This document shows positions 11,615 to 22,500 of a DNA stretch of 60,000 nucleotides, in pieces. The stretch's first letter is position 1. Every line of letters starts with the position of its first letter. Both the position numbers and the translations under genes were made by a program. Under the pieces are notes generated by a model. That model made no database searches, had not been told where the DNA came from, and saw only the letters and a program-made list of their open reading frames with translations. Source of the DNA: Antedon mediterranea (lineage: Eukaryota; Echinodermata; Crinoidea; Comatulida; Antedonidae); NCBI RefSeq assembly GCF_964355755.1, contig NC_092673.1:30201001-30261000 (forward strand), read 5' to 3'.

Positions 11615-11753
11615 ATCATTTGAAAGCGCGCGTACAAAAGCCGTACCATTATTGTCATCAATCGAGCGCGCGCGTACAAAGGTATAGCACATTGTAATCA
11701 TTTGAACGCGCGCCTACAAGCAATACAATTATTGACATTATTTGAACGCGCGT
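11615..11753 (+). repeat. 40-bp tandem repeat with GCGCGCG core
   Basis: Four units about 40 bp apart (near 11620, 11661, 11701, 11741) share TTTGAACGCGCGCGTACAA followed by an AT-rich tail (CAATACAATTATTGTCAT). A single related motif lies at 5998-6014. These are islands of CG dinucleotides in AT-rich DNA. Confidence 0.75.
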
Positions 11754-13082
11754 TACTGGCGCACTGAAGAAATGTGACCCAATTACGTAATCAAACTGCA
11801 TAGCACGATGAGCTCAGGATGAGATTAGAAGCATAGGATATACCGGGAATACAAATAATGAACGAGTTGATATTTCCATGAGTTGAAAGATTGACTGTCC
11901 TATTTAACGAGGCGGAGCAGAGTTAAAAAGGACAGTCAGGCTTTCAAGGAATAACAATTCTTCAAAATATAGCTTACTGAAGTCTCAAAAGCTGGAGGTT
12001 ATCAAAATGGCAGTGCTATAATTTTTGGCTACGGAGATTGGTTTTCGTAAACGTGCACTAGTCACCAGTCTTGCATTTTACACAATTCTCAAAATAACAA
12101 AAAAAGCAACGCAAATGCAATAGACCCATTGAATATAACTTTTACCGTGTGGTAAAACCAATACGGCATGTGATACGAGTACCAATTTATTGTAAAGGAT
12201 ATGTTTGTTGTAAAAATATAGAATTCATGACAGATTGTCGATGAAAAACCTCTTAGATGTAACCTTGAGAGAATTTACACAAACTTGTTTTTTATGAAAA
12301 GGTTAAGTAGGCCTACAACTGAATGAATGGATGGTAAGGAATATAAAAGAAATCCTAACTGCTATTAAACAAGTTCACTTTTAAAATAATTTTGTATAAT
12401 AAAATTGATTTAAAAATTTGAATAAATTACAAGTAAATTGCAATTTGCATTCCTTACTTTATAAACTAATAAAATGTACTCTTAAAGTACATAGAAGCAA
12501 TGTTTGAATCAAATCGGTAAGTGTTTTACGGTAAGTTATATTTTGAACCAATAAAGCGTTTTTAGACGCTTTACAGAAGAATAAAACGAGAGCAGACCAA
12601 CTTTATCTTGAGGAGAAGTCGATAGGTTATCAATGAAACGTCATTAAGGTAAAATATAATTACGTTCGATTGATTGATTGATTTGAATTTATTTGGAAAT
12701 CTTTTAATTTTTCAATAACGACCGTCTCATATAAAAAAGTACCGATCAATACTAGTAAATAAATAAATAAAGTCTATAAACAAAAATTTAAAATGCTACA
12801 AGTAGGTTGTTACCACGTGTAATAATATAAATTAGCTCGTACCCGTAATTATGACATTATGAATTATTGATATTACTAGATGAATGTATAATACATGTAT
12901 TTATATGTTCATAAGTTCAGCTATTGTGTATAAGTACGTTACCACAACCACCAAGGATACATTCTCCGAATTAACAATGCTAAAAATATTTGTAAACACG
13001 TTGAATATTTATGAATAAAGTACATTATGGTATTGCCTGGATGCAACATACGGGTTGGTTACAATAAGCAAGGAATAACTAC
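11754..13082. other. Intergenic, no gene seen
   Basis: No exon or known repeat was recognised. ATTGATTGATTGATTTGAAT near 12670 could be a retroelement 3' end, but nothing coding adjoins it. Confidence 0.35.
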
Positions 13083-15745
13083 AGGTACGTGTATCATACC
13101 TTCTTTTTCTGATGAAGTCTTTCTGATGAACAACTACGTGTATCATACATTCTACTTCTGATGAAATCTTTCTGTTGAACTACGTGTATAATACATTCTC
13201 CTTCTGATGAAGTCTTTCTGATAAACAGTACTTGTATCATACGTTCTTTTTCTGATGATAAACAGTACGTGTATTAGACATGATCTTTCTGATAAATAGT
13301 ATATGTGTATCATACATTCTCTTTCTGGTAAACAGTTACTGTACGTGTATCAACTCTCACTTTCTGATAAACAGTACGTATATTATGCATTCTCTTTATG
13401 ATAAACAGTTACTGTACGTGTATCAACTCTCACTTTCTGATAAACAGTACGTGTATTATGCGTTCTCTTTCTGATAAACAGTTACTGTACGTGTATCAAC
13501 TCTCACTTTCTGATAAACAGTACGTATATTATGCATTCTCTTTATGATAAACAGTTACTGTACGTGTATCAACTCTCACTTTCTGATAAACAGTACGTGT
13601 AATTATGCATTCTCTTTATGATAAACAGTTACTGTACGTGTATCAACTCTCACTTTCTGATAAACAGTACGTGTATTATGCGTTCTCTTTCTGATAAACA
13701 GTTACTGTACGTGTATCAACTCTCACTTTCTGATAAACAGTACGTGTAATTATGCATTCTCTTTCTGGTAAACAGTTACTGTACGTGTATCAACTCTCAC
13801 TTTCTGATAAACAGTACGTATATTATGCATTCTCTTTATGATAAACAGTTACTGTACGTGTATCAACTCTCACTTTCTGATAAACAGTACGTGTAATTAT
13901 GCATTCTCTTTATGATAAACAGTTACTGTACGTGTATCAACTCTCACTTTCTGATAAACAGTACGTGTATTATGCGTTCTCTTTCTGATAAACAGTTACT
14001 GTACGTGTATCAACTCTCACTTTCTGATAAACAGTACGTGTATTATGCGTTCTCTTTCTGATAAACAGTTACTGTACGTGTATCAACTCTCACTTTCTGA
14101 TAAACAGTACGTGTATTATGCGTTCTCTTTCTGATAAACAGTTACTGTACGTGTATCAACTCTCACTTTCTGATAAACAGTACGTATATTATGCATTCTC
14201 TTTATGATAAACAGTTACTGTACGTGTATCAACTCTCACTTTCTGATAAACAGTACGTGTATTATGCGTTCTCTTTCTCATAAACAGTTACTGTACGTGT
14301 ATCAACTCTCACTTTCTGATAAACAGTACGTATATTATGCATTCTCTTTATGATAAACAGTTACTGTACGTGTATCAACTCTCACTTTCTGATAAACAGT
14401 ACGTGTATTATGCGTTCTCTTTCTGATAAACAGTTACTGTACGTGTATCAACTCTCACTTTCTGATAAACAGTACGTGTATTATGCGTTCTCTTTCTGAT
14501 AAACAGTTACTGTACGTGTATCAACTCTCACTTTCTGATAAACAGTACGTGTATTATGCGTTCTCTTTCTGATAAACAGTTACTGTACGTGTATCAACTC
14601 TCACTTTCTGATAAACAGTACGTATATTATGCGTTCTCTTTCTGATAAACAGTTACTGTACGTGTATCAACTCTCACTTTCTGATAAACAGTACGTGTAT
14701 TATGCATTCTCTTTATGATAAACAGTTACTGTACGTGTATCAACTCTCACTTTCTGATAAACAGTACGTGTATTATGCGTTCTCTTTCTGATAAACAGTT
14801 ACTGTACGTGTATCAACTCTCACTTTCTGATAAACAGTACGTGTATTATGCATTCTCTTTATGATAAACAGTTACTGTACGTGTATCAACTCTCACTTTC
14901 TGATAAACAGTACGTGTATTATGCATTCTCTTTATGATAAACAGTTACTGTACGTGTATCAACTCTCACTTTCTGATAAACAGTACGTGTATTATGCGTT
15001 CTCTTTCTGATAAACAGTTACTGTACGTGTATCAACTCTCACTTTCTGATAAACAGTACGTGTATTATGCGTTCTCTTTCTGATAAACAGTTACTGTACG
15101 TGTATCAACTCTCACTTTCTGATAAACAGTACGTGTATTATGCGTTCTCTTTCTGATAAACAGTTACTGTACGTGTATCAACTCTCACTTTCTGATAAAC
15201 AGTACGTATATTATGCGTTCTCTTTCTGATAAACAGTTACTGTACGTGTATCAACTCTCACTTTCTGATAAACAGTACGTGTATTATGCATTCTCTTTAT
15301 GATAAACAGTTACTGTACGTGTATCAACTCTCACTTTCTGATAAACAGTACGTGTATTATGCGTTCTCTTTCTGATAAACAGTTACTGTACGTGTATCAA
15401 CTCTCACTTTCTGATAAACAGTACGTGTATTATGCATTCTCTTTATGATAAACAGTTACTGTACGTGTATCAACTCTCACTTTCTGATAAACAGTACGTG
15501 TATTATGCGTTCTCTTTCTCATAAACAGTTACTGTACGTGTATCAACTCTCACTTTCTGATAAACAGTACGTGTATTATGCATTCTCTTTATGATAAACA
15601 GTTACTGTACGTGTATCAACTCTCACTTTCTGATAAACAGTACGTGTATTATGCGTTCTCTTTCTCATAAACAGTACGTGTATTATACCTTCTCTTTCTC
15701 ATAAACAGTACGTGTATCATACTTTCTCTCTTTGATGAACAACTA
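13083..15745 (+). repeat. 73-bp dimeric satellite array, about 33 units plus degenerate edges
   Basis: The 73-bp unit is a dimer of a 37-bp and a 36-bp half. Each half carries TTTCTGATAAACAG and TACGTGTAT; one half adds TTACTG after AAACAG and the other adds TATGCGT or TATGCAT. Unit variants differ at GCG/GCA, TTTCTG/TTTATG, GTGTATT/GTATATT/GTGTAATT and CTGAT/CTCAT. Degenerate single halves flank the array on both sides (13083-13280 and 15660-15745). Variant order shows higher-order duplication. No CRISPR-like unique spacers are present. Confidence 0.97.
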
Positions 15746-16105
15746 TGTATAATTCATACACTCTGATGCATTCAGTAGTTGTATATCAGTTGATAAAATG
15801 TAAACGGAAATTAGAGATGTTATATTTATCGGAATTCTGATTGATTTGTTTAGGCCTATTTTGCTTTATAATTATGTTTTTGTTTGTTTTAAACGTTGTT
15901 GCACATATATATTTTTAGAGAATCTATACTCCGTAGCATTGCTATATACTGATACGGGGATCACGAACTAACTGTGACCTCCATCCACCCATATATTATA
16001 CACTGTATGTTTGTTTTAATTCATTTAAATAGGTGGAAAATAAACTAAACGAAATAAGGTTATTAAAATAAATTACCCCCCTTTAGAAACCCATACAACT
16101 CCTAA
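15746..16105. other. Intergenic, no gene seen
   Basis: AT-rich; one TAGGCCTA motif near 15852. No exon or repeat recognised. Confidence 0.4.
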
Positions 16106-16186
16106 AGTCCTGTCTACACTATCAAACTTTATGTGATTTATGAAATATGATTTCATATCACTTCACTATTTTTGTCAAACTATCAA
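16106..16186 (+). mobile_element. MITE family A, copy 2 (decayed)
   Basis: AGTCCTGTCTACACTATCAA then ACTTTATGTGATTTATG matches the left terminus of family A. The core is mostly lost, and TTTTTGTCAAACTATCAAA marks the decayed other end. Confidence 0.6.
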
Positions 16187-16742
16187 ATTCAAACAAAACC
16201 GCGAGTATTACGCGTGTTATGTTAAATGATTTGTTTAAACAGTAAATTAAAATGGAATCGTTAGATACAGTTTGCCTTAGGCCGCATAACTCGAAAATCT
16301 CTCGGTTATTCGTACCATTAAAATTGAAAAGAACATGTATAAATAATTTCAATTTTTCTTTTATTTTACGATAGCTCTGGGTATTTAACACGTTATAATT
16401 TTGCAATAACTCGTGGCCATATTTAGAAGTTAAACGTTCATAAAATGAAAAAAGACCCACAGGAAACCACATAATTCCTATAAGTTTTATTTCTGACGAT
16501 GATAGAATGCGCGTGTGACGTTGGTTGTTTAAAATCGTGTGAATGTAGGTCTATGTTAAGTTGTTTTTTAAAACGGCAGTTCACAACTCATCAGGACAAG
16601 TGGCATTCGGATAATAGAAGTACATACTTCATGTTTTACGCAGGCGCCAGAAGCTTCACGAATGCATTGATGACGTAATTAATGAGCATCATCATTATTC
16701 ATGTGATAATTACATTAAAGCGGACAATCACCTGTAGGCCTA
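16187..16742. other. Intergenic, no gene seen
   Basis: An unsupported 104-codon frame (16158-16472, minus) has no recognisable domain. TAGGCCTA occurs at about 16736. Confidence 0.35.
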
Positions 16743-17010
16743 CAAAGGAGAAACATTACACGAAAACGTAGGGTAAAGAAAAGGGAACGCGGTAGACTGA
16801 AGATGGAACGCGATAGATGGGGAAAAGGAACGCGATAGGCGGAAAAGGGGCGCCACATGGGAATTGGAGAACGTGATAGATGGAAAGGGGAACGCGATAG
16901 ACGGAAAGGGGCGGCACATGGGAAAGGAGAACGTGATAGATGGAAAGGGAAACCCCATATATCGGAAAGTATGAAACAGACGGGAAAGGGAAAAACGATA
17001 GATGTGAAAT
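16743..17010 (+). repeat. Purine-rich degenerate minisatellite
   Basis: About a dozen imperfect units of roughly 17-22 bp built on GGAACGCGATAGATGGAAA and GGGGCGCCACATGGGAA. The plus strand is almost all purine between the CGC steps. Three overlapping proline/serine-rich frames on the minus strand follow from the repeat and are not supported as genes. Confidence 0.8.
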
Positions 17011-17579
17011 GGAAACGTGCCTTCTCAATCTTGCCATGCCACTGAATCTTGCCATACGCTTGAATCTTCCCGGATACGTTATCATGTTGACGCAATACAT
17101 TCATTTACTCGTGCTATCATTAGTGTGAACTGTGTAATGTGCTTTAATTTGCTTCTTGGAAGATGTGTTACAAGATACATTGTTATTCTTGTCTCCACGT
17201 GTAACAACAATCATTCTTTTCCCTGTAGCTATAATGACGTCTTGTCCAATTCTCCCTCGGCCATAATCATAAATGCAAACAATATATTAGTGTACCGTAA
17301 CACTTTTTTTTATGTTTATAATAGCCACGATCAGGTAATTTTCTGAATAAGTAGTTCATGACACGTGATTATGGATATTATAAATTGTAATCAGACATAT
17401 TGAGGAATATATCAGTTAGTAACTGTTACGACAAAGAATAAGATAATGATGATGACGTCTTATGGTGACGTAATAACCCAATCATAAATAAAATCATAAT
17501 TATGAATAATAAATTTGCATATTCTCAGGAAAAATACTGAATTACAATGTGGTGGTATAACAAAAAAATATGTTTCTAA
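17011..17579. other. Intergenic, no gene seen
   Basis: No exon-like frame with a recognisable domain and no repeat assigned. Confidence 0.35.
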
Positions 17580-17760
17580 ATTACACATTTGAGACCCTGT
17601 GAAGTGTCCCCTTAATAGAGGTGTGTCCAATAAATAAAGGTTGACCATATGTTGAAACATAATCGACGCTCGTCATTCGTTTTCAAATCAGGTGGCCCTT
17701 TAATGGGGAGGGGTTATGTCCCCTGAATAGGGATGTCACAAAGAAGGGGTTACTGCATAA
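17580..17760 (+). repeat. Decayed repeat with GTGTCCCCTTAATAG wording
   Basis: AGTGTCCCCTTAATAGAGGT, TGTCCAATAAATAAAGG, GGCCCTTTAATGGGGAGG and ATGTCCCCTGAATAGGG repeat one theme on alternating strands. Similar wording appears at 49665-49830, 33105-33160 and 20090-20150, so this is a dispersed family of old copies. Confidence 0.5.
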
Positions 17761-17857
17761 TAATGTCAACTGAAACCAGTCAATAAACTGCCTGATGCTT
17801 TCAAACAAGGACGGCTAACTAAACAAGTAAACTGTATTCTTTATCAAGCATTTTACT

Positions 17858-17972
17858 TAAGCTGTGACATGCCCAAATATGGTGGTGATATGCCCATATA
17901 TGGTAGTGGAATGACATCATCATGTCTATATTTTTGTCACATAAAGTTTGATGTAGACAGTAGACAGAGCTT
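17858..17972 (-). mobile_element. MITE family A, copy 3 (one end lost)
   Basis: ATGCCCAAATATGGTGGTGA, ATGACATCATCATGTC and the terminus CATAAAGTTTGATGTAGACA ... GACAGAGCT match family A in the orientation opposite to copy 1. Confidence 0.75.
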
Positions 17973-18660
17973 ATATATTAGTCAATTAGACAATCCTTGA
18001 CAACAAAATGAACATACTGTATTGATAATATTAACATATGACAAAATGACAATTAATTACGATTATGAATTTGTGAGAATTATTTCAAAAACAATACAAG
18101 GTAAATAAAAAACCATTAAAATAAATAGATAAACAAAAACAAAAATGAACACAGTTATTATTGACCATATTATATTTAATGAAATATTAGACAACTTTAA
18201 ATGGACGGAATAATTACAATAGTTGAATAAGGCACCACAAATAATCTAACAATAATATTTACAATATTTAAATTAGAACTATTAACATCTTAGAGTAAAT
18301 TCATTCTTAATATTTCAAAACAGTTTACATTATTACTTTATTTACATAAAAAGAAAACAACTATGTGTTAAGATTCACAATTTAATGGATATTGAATGAA
18401 TTGGTATTTTTTAAAATAACAACACTCTCAAACTTCGTGGCATAGGTTTACCGGGGACTGAACTCTAATGCTCTGATTCTAAAAATTGCACAGTCCTAGA
18501 AATTATAATTTTATGCAGGCTTTTATGTACTACTACATACAAGGAGCAGATTTTGATATTTTCATCTATGGATTATATTATGTGTTTAAAAAAATCACAA
18601 TCTGCTATAGGGTCATAGGTTAAGTTATGACACTGTTATTCATTGCCTGATAATTGTAAG
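17973..18660. other. Intergenic, no gene seen
   Basis: AT-rich region beyond the 3' end of the CCDC180-like gene. No exon, promoter or repeat is recognised. Confidence 0.4.
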
Positions 18661-18843
18661 GAGCTTTTAATTTGCGACAACCGAAGGCCTAGGAATAAGT
18701 TAGTTCATGTCAATTAATAGTTCATAGGTCGTTGCCTGGACCAGAAAACCATCAAAACTCTGACAAGTATACAGTGGTGAGCACTCACTGGCTAAAACCA
18801 GAGAGCCCCCGAGCCCATAGGGGCCCCTGGCATTAAAACAAGG

Positions 18844-19065
18844 CAATTGTCGTATTCGATTGGGAACTTTCGTTGTCAACGTAAAGATTCGTTGAATACT
18901 TTTTGTATTCGAATTGTAAATTTGTGCTCAACAGAAAGTCATTCGAATAGAAAACGTTGACAACGAAAGCTTTTTCGTTAAGAACAATCTCAACGCTCAA
19001 AATACTCCGTTAAAGAAGTACTCAACGGAAAAAATACTCAACGGTACACTTGAATACGACAATTG
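18844..19065. mobile_element. Inner inverted-repeat element nested in the one above
   Basis: It begins CAATTGTCGTATTCGATTGG and ends CTTGAATACGACAATTG. Its core carries further mirrored blocks (CTTTCGTTGTCAACG and CGTTGACAACGAAAG) and AACGGAAAAAATACTCAACG units. It sits inside the outer element, so it inserted later. Confidence 0.8.
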
Positions 19066-19219
19066 AAGTATGTTGAAAAACTAAGAAAGGTCCAAGGTCT
19101 CTACCGTTCGGGGGCCACTTATCATACCTAAAAAATCAGGGGTTTCAGGCCTCTATGTTACGCCACAACAAGGGAGCACCCACGTACCAGCTTGCCTACA
19201 ATAAATTAGTACGACCTAA

Positions 19220-19225
19220 TTTATT
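19220..19225 (-). promoter_or_regulatory. Candidate poly(A) signal of the CCDC180-like gene
   Basis: AATAAA on the minus strand, about 165 bp after the stop at 19386. It lies in the right terminal repeat of the outer MITE, so the transcript end may be transposon-supplied. Position is the only evidence. Confidence 0.4.
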
Positions 19226-19385
19226 CCTAGGTTGTCAGCTGTCGCTAATCAAAAGTTCTCTCTGGAGAAACAAAACATATCTTGTTATCTATTTGTGCCA
19301 TGAATTAAAAACATGAAAACTTTCGTGGCTTGGGTGAATGGTGTTAAATATTTTTTTTAGTATTATGAATATGAAGTTATTTTTT

Positions 19386-19514
19386 TTAATACAAATCTTT
19401 GACTTTTTTGACAGATTGTTCCCAACTTTCGTTCCAACGACGTTCTATTACTAGCTGTTCCTCCCTCTGCTTTGATATCTCTGTGAGCGTTCTAGTAAAT
19501 TCCTTCTGGTAGTC
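19386..19514 (-). CDS. CCDC180: CCDC180-like gene, terminal exon 14 with stop
   Basis: 129 bp: 42 codons and TAA at 19388-19386. Acceptor GCTTCCCATAG. The peptide DYQKEFTRTLTEISKQREEQ ends LVIERRWNESWEQSVKKVKD LY: a charged coiled-coil tail. It joins exon 13 in phase 0 (VAFK|DYQK). The 3' UTR then runs into a nested pair of foldback elements. Confidence 0.9.
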   Translation of the reverse strand, partial: DYQKEFTRTLTEISKQREEQLVIERRWNESWEQSVKKVKDLY

Positions 19515-22500
19515 CTATGGGAAGCAAACATGGTATTAATGTCAAGTTTCAATTACATATCACTTTACTCTGCTATATGACAAAGTTACTATCTGATTAA
19601 AACTGTAATGACAATACACACTGTCAACTTCTGTAAACTAATGTTTGGAATGGTCAATACAGACTGTACATACCATCTCAAACAGAAGTTTGAAGAAGTT
19701 TACAGTATGTCAACAAAACGTCACTAAGGTGTTTATACCAATTGTGTATGTATTTTTTTGGTTCAACATAAAAGTAATAATTTTCCAGTTAATTATATTC
19801 GGAAGCAGATGAATTTATTTAATAGTAATGTAATGAAACAGGCTAAATATTGGTCCAAAATATGGTCTTTAAAATAAAAGTGTAAATTTGTATTGTAAGA
19901 TAATAAATGATGTAATTTCTGAGACAACAAGGTGCTGTCGCAGGCAACATGCTTTTGTACTGATTAATGGATTTAAGTGGCTATTGCTTAGTTATTTTTA
20001 TTTAGTGAAATGCATTGTTATCATTATTATTCTTTATGGTTATTTTTTTATTATAACATTTATTAATAAATTAGATAGAGTCTATATTAAGGAGAAACAT
20101 TCAGGACAAAAAAGTGTCCCTATAACATGGACATGTGTCTCCTAAGTAGTGGTTGGCTTTACTGTAGTGTTCAAACATATATATATCGGTGTTTCAAAAA
20201 AGGCGTTCTACTATAATATAGGTATCTTATATCAGTGGAGGAATTATTGATAGCTTAATCATGGAGGAATTATCAATAAATGTGTGACGTGCCTAAATAT
20301 CGTAGTGATACGCCCAAATATGGTAGTGACATGACATCATTATGTCCATATAGGCACATAAAGTTTGATAGTGTAGACAGAGCTTTATACTGTATATACA
20401 GTAATTGATATTTTTAATATAGTATTCCTGTAATCAATATATTTTACCCACAAAAGATAACTGTAGGTGTTTACAGTCTTTCAAACAGTGAAGTAAATGT
20501 AATGTTATTATATAATATAAATTTATTCTATTCACCGTCTATAAAATAATTTTAAGTAACTGTTGGGAAATTCATCTCTATTATAATACATATTTTTTAT
20601 TAGTTACAGCATGACAAATGATATCTAAAATCTATTCTTTTTGAATTTTATATTCTCAACACATATGGCAAATAATACACTAGTAAATATGCAAATAGCT
20701 ATTTTTGTGTGATTAATATAATATCCAAATGCATCAAGGTATTATTGGATATATAAAATGGATATAACAGAATTATTAATACGCCATCATTTCGTTTAGT
20801 TTCAAGTTTGTGAATTTGGATGATGATTTCAAGTACGCAGCTGTTGCGGGATGTACGTTGTGTGACGTTGAAGTGTGACGCTCTGTGACTGTAACAAACT
20901 ATAAGCACATGTAATGCAGATCACTAATGAAGTGAATATGAATGAATAATATATGTATTAATGCACTGCTTTAGAAAAAAAATAATGGCACTGTAGCTTG
21001 GTGCTTGCTTACTAATTCCAAAGTACTGGGTTCAACTCCTGGCTTACTACTAAGATTTCCTCATAAAAATAGATTTATTCATTTTGTGGATTTGTGAGTT
21101 TATAAACCATATTAATATTATTCGCTAATATTTTTGCATAAACCAATCTAATTATATTTTTAGATTTATGGGAAAATAAATAAAGTAATTCATAACCTAA
21201 TATTAAAGACACTCTAATATTTGTTATTTTAATACTAATGAATGGATGCACAATCAAAAGGTGACGTCTAGAATTACAGGTCAAGTTAAAAGTGTTTGTT
21301 GTAATTTAAGTATAAAGTTATTAAAGAGCAATATAAATTAGTGTTTAATTTGTAAATTCAATGAATTTAATTTAAAATCTTCATTTCTTGTTTGAAATGG
21401 AGGAAGAGGAGAACTGTCAACAACAACGAATAAAAGTATAGTTCAAATGTCAATATGCCTAAATAGAAATGAAAAGGTATTTGTATAATTAATGTGCAAA
21501 TTGAGGAAATTTGAACTAGGTCCTGCAGCGCAGTGTCTACCATGAACAACAGAGGCTGGGATGGACCAGTACCCTGAGGTAACCCCTACTCTTCCGAAAG
21601 ATGCCCTGGGTTCTAATGAAAGGTCTTTGCAAACCAACCAGTGTTTTCCAGAGTGCAATGCCATTCACATACCTACAGTATTTCAGCATTAACACTGGCT
21701 GGTATTAGAATTCATCTTTTTGCTGGTTGGCTACAACTATGTTTCAAACATATTCTTGAAAATTATGGCTATTGTTATATAGCATTAAGGGCTTGGGTTT
21801 TATAATACATGTTAATTTAATTGTAATAGTTGAAATGAAAGTATATTTAAATTATTAGCAAAACTAGTATTAAAACAACAACAAGCAATATACATGACAA
21901 TGGAAGAAAGATAAACATATCTTTGTTGATTTAAGCTCATTGGGAAAATATCCATGTGTCAGTTATTGTCAGTCAGTCATTACATTACAACAATTAACCT
22001 GTGTGTCGTTCATGGTAGGCGCTGCACTCTGGCTGGGTCTGGGCCTAATCTAAATGTTTAATGTGGATGATTGAAAGAATGTTAACAAAAAACAAGACAC
22101 AGCCCTTGATGATGTGTATGAAAGGTAAAAAAAAAAAGAAAAATAGTATTTGTATGAACTGTGGAAATTCTACTATTATTTAAAACTACTCTATCTACCT
22201 TAAAAGCAACGTCCCGTGTCGTGATCAGATTACGATGGCCTAGCGTTGTTTTAGCCGTGGTTATTGAAGCAGTAAGATCATCGGTATCACCTTCCTCAAC
22301 AAGGTTCTTAGTAAGACCTGACCACACCTTGCTACCTCGTTGAATAAGCGGTTCATATTCATCGTCTTCTAACGCCATGTCTGCTCGTTTTCTACGTATT
22401 AACGCACTTGTTTTCAACTTTTTCTTTTCAACTCCTACAAACAAATTTGTCGTAAATGTGAATTTTTTTCACATAGTTCATCATATTTAATAAATCGCAT

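Larger units (their letters stand above)
18661..19260. mobile_element. Outer inverted-repeat element, split by a second element
   Basis: The left end GAGCTTTTAATTTGCGACAA ... GGCCTAGGAATAA is mirrored at the right by TTATTCCTAGGTTGTCAGCT ... CTAATCAAAAGTTCTC. A third, single end of the same family lies at 52131-52175 (GAGCTTTTGATTTGCGACGA). The interior is interrupted by another foldback element at 18844-19065. The right half overlaps the presumed 3' UTR and poly(A) signal of the CCDC180-like gene. Confidence 0.75.
19515..22198 (-). other. Intron 13 of the CCDC180-like gene (2.7 kb)
   Basis: Holds a family A MITE (20281-20384), a decayed GTGTCCCC-like segment (20090-20150), a tRNA-like SINE head (20990-21060) and a SINE central fragment (21530-21650). 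Several short frames (19888-20145, 20699-20908, 21075-21284) have no domain. Confidence 0.65.

Noticed and set aside
13083-15745. CRISPR-like array of repeats
   Set aside because: Units are directly tandem with no unique spacers, and the genome is eukaryotic.
16158-16472. 104-codon minus-strand frame
   Set aside because: No recognisable domain, no splice partner, AT-rich composition like its surroundings.
16715-17128. Six overlapping frames rich in Pro/Ser/Phe or Gly/Arg/Lys
   Set aside because: All derive from the purine-rich minisatellite.
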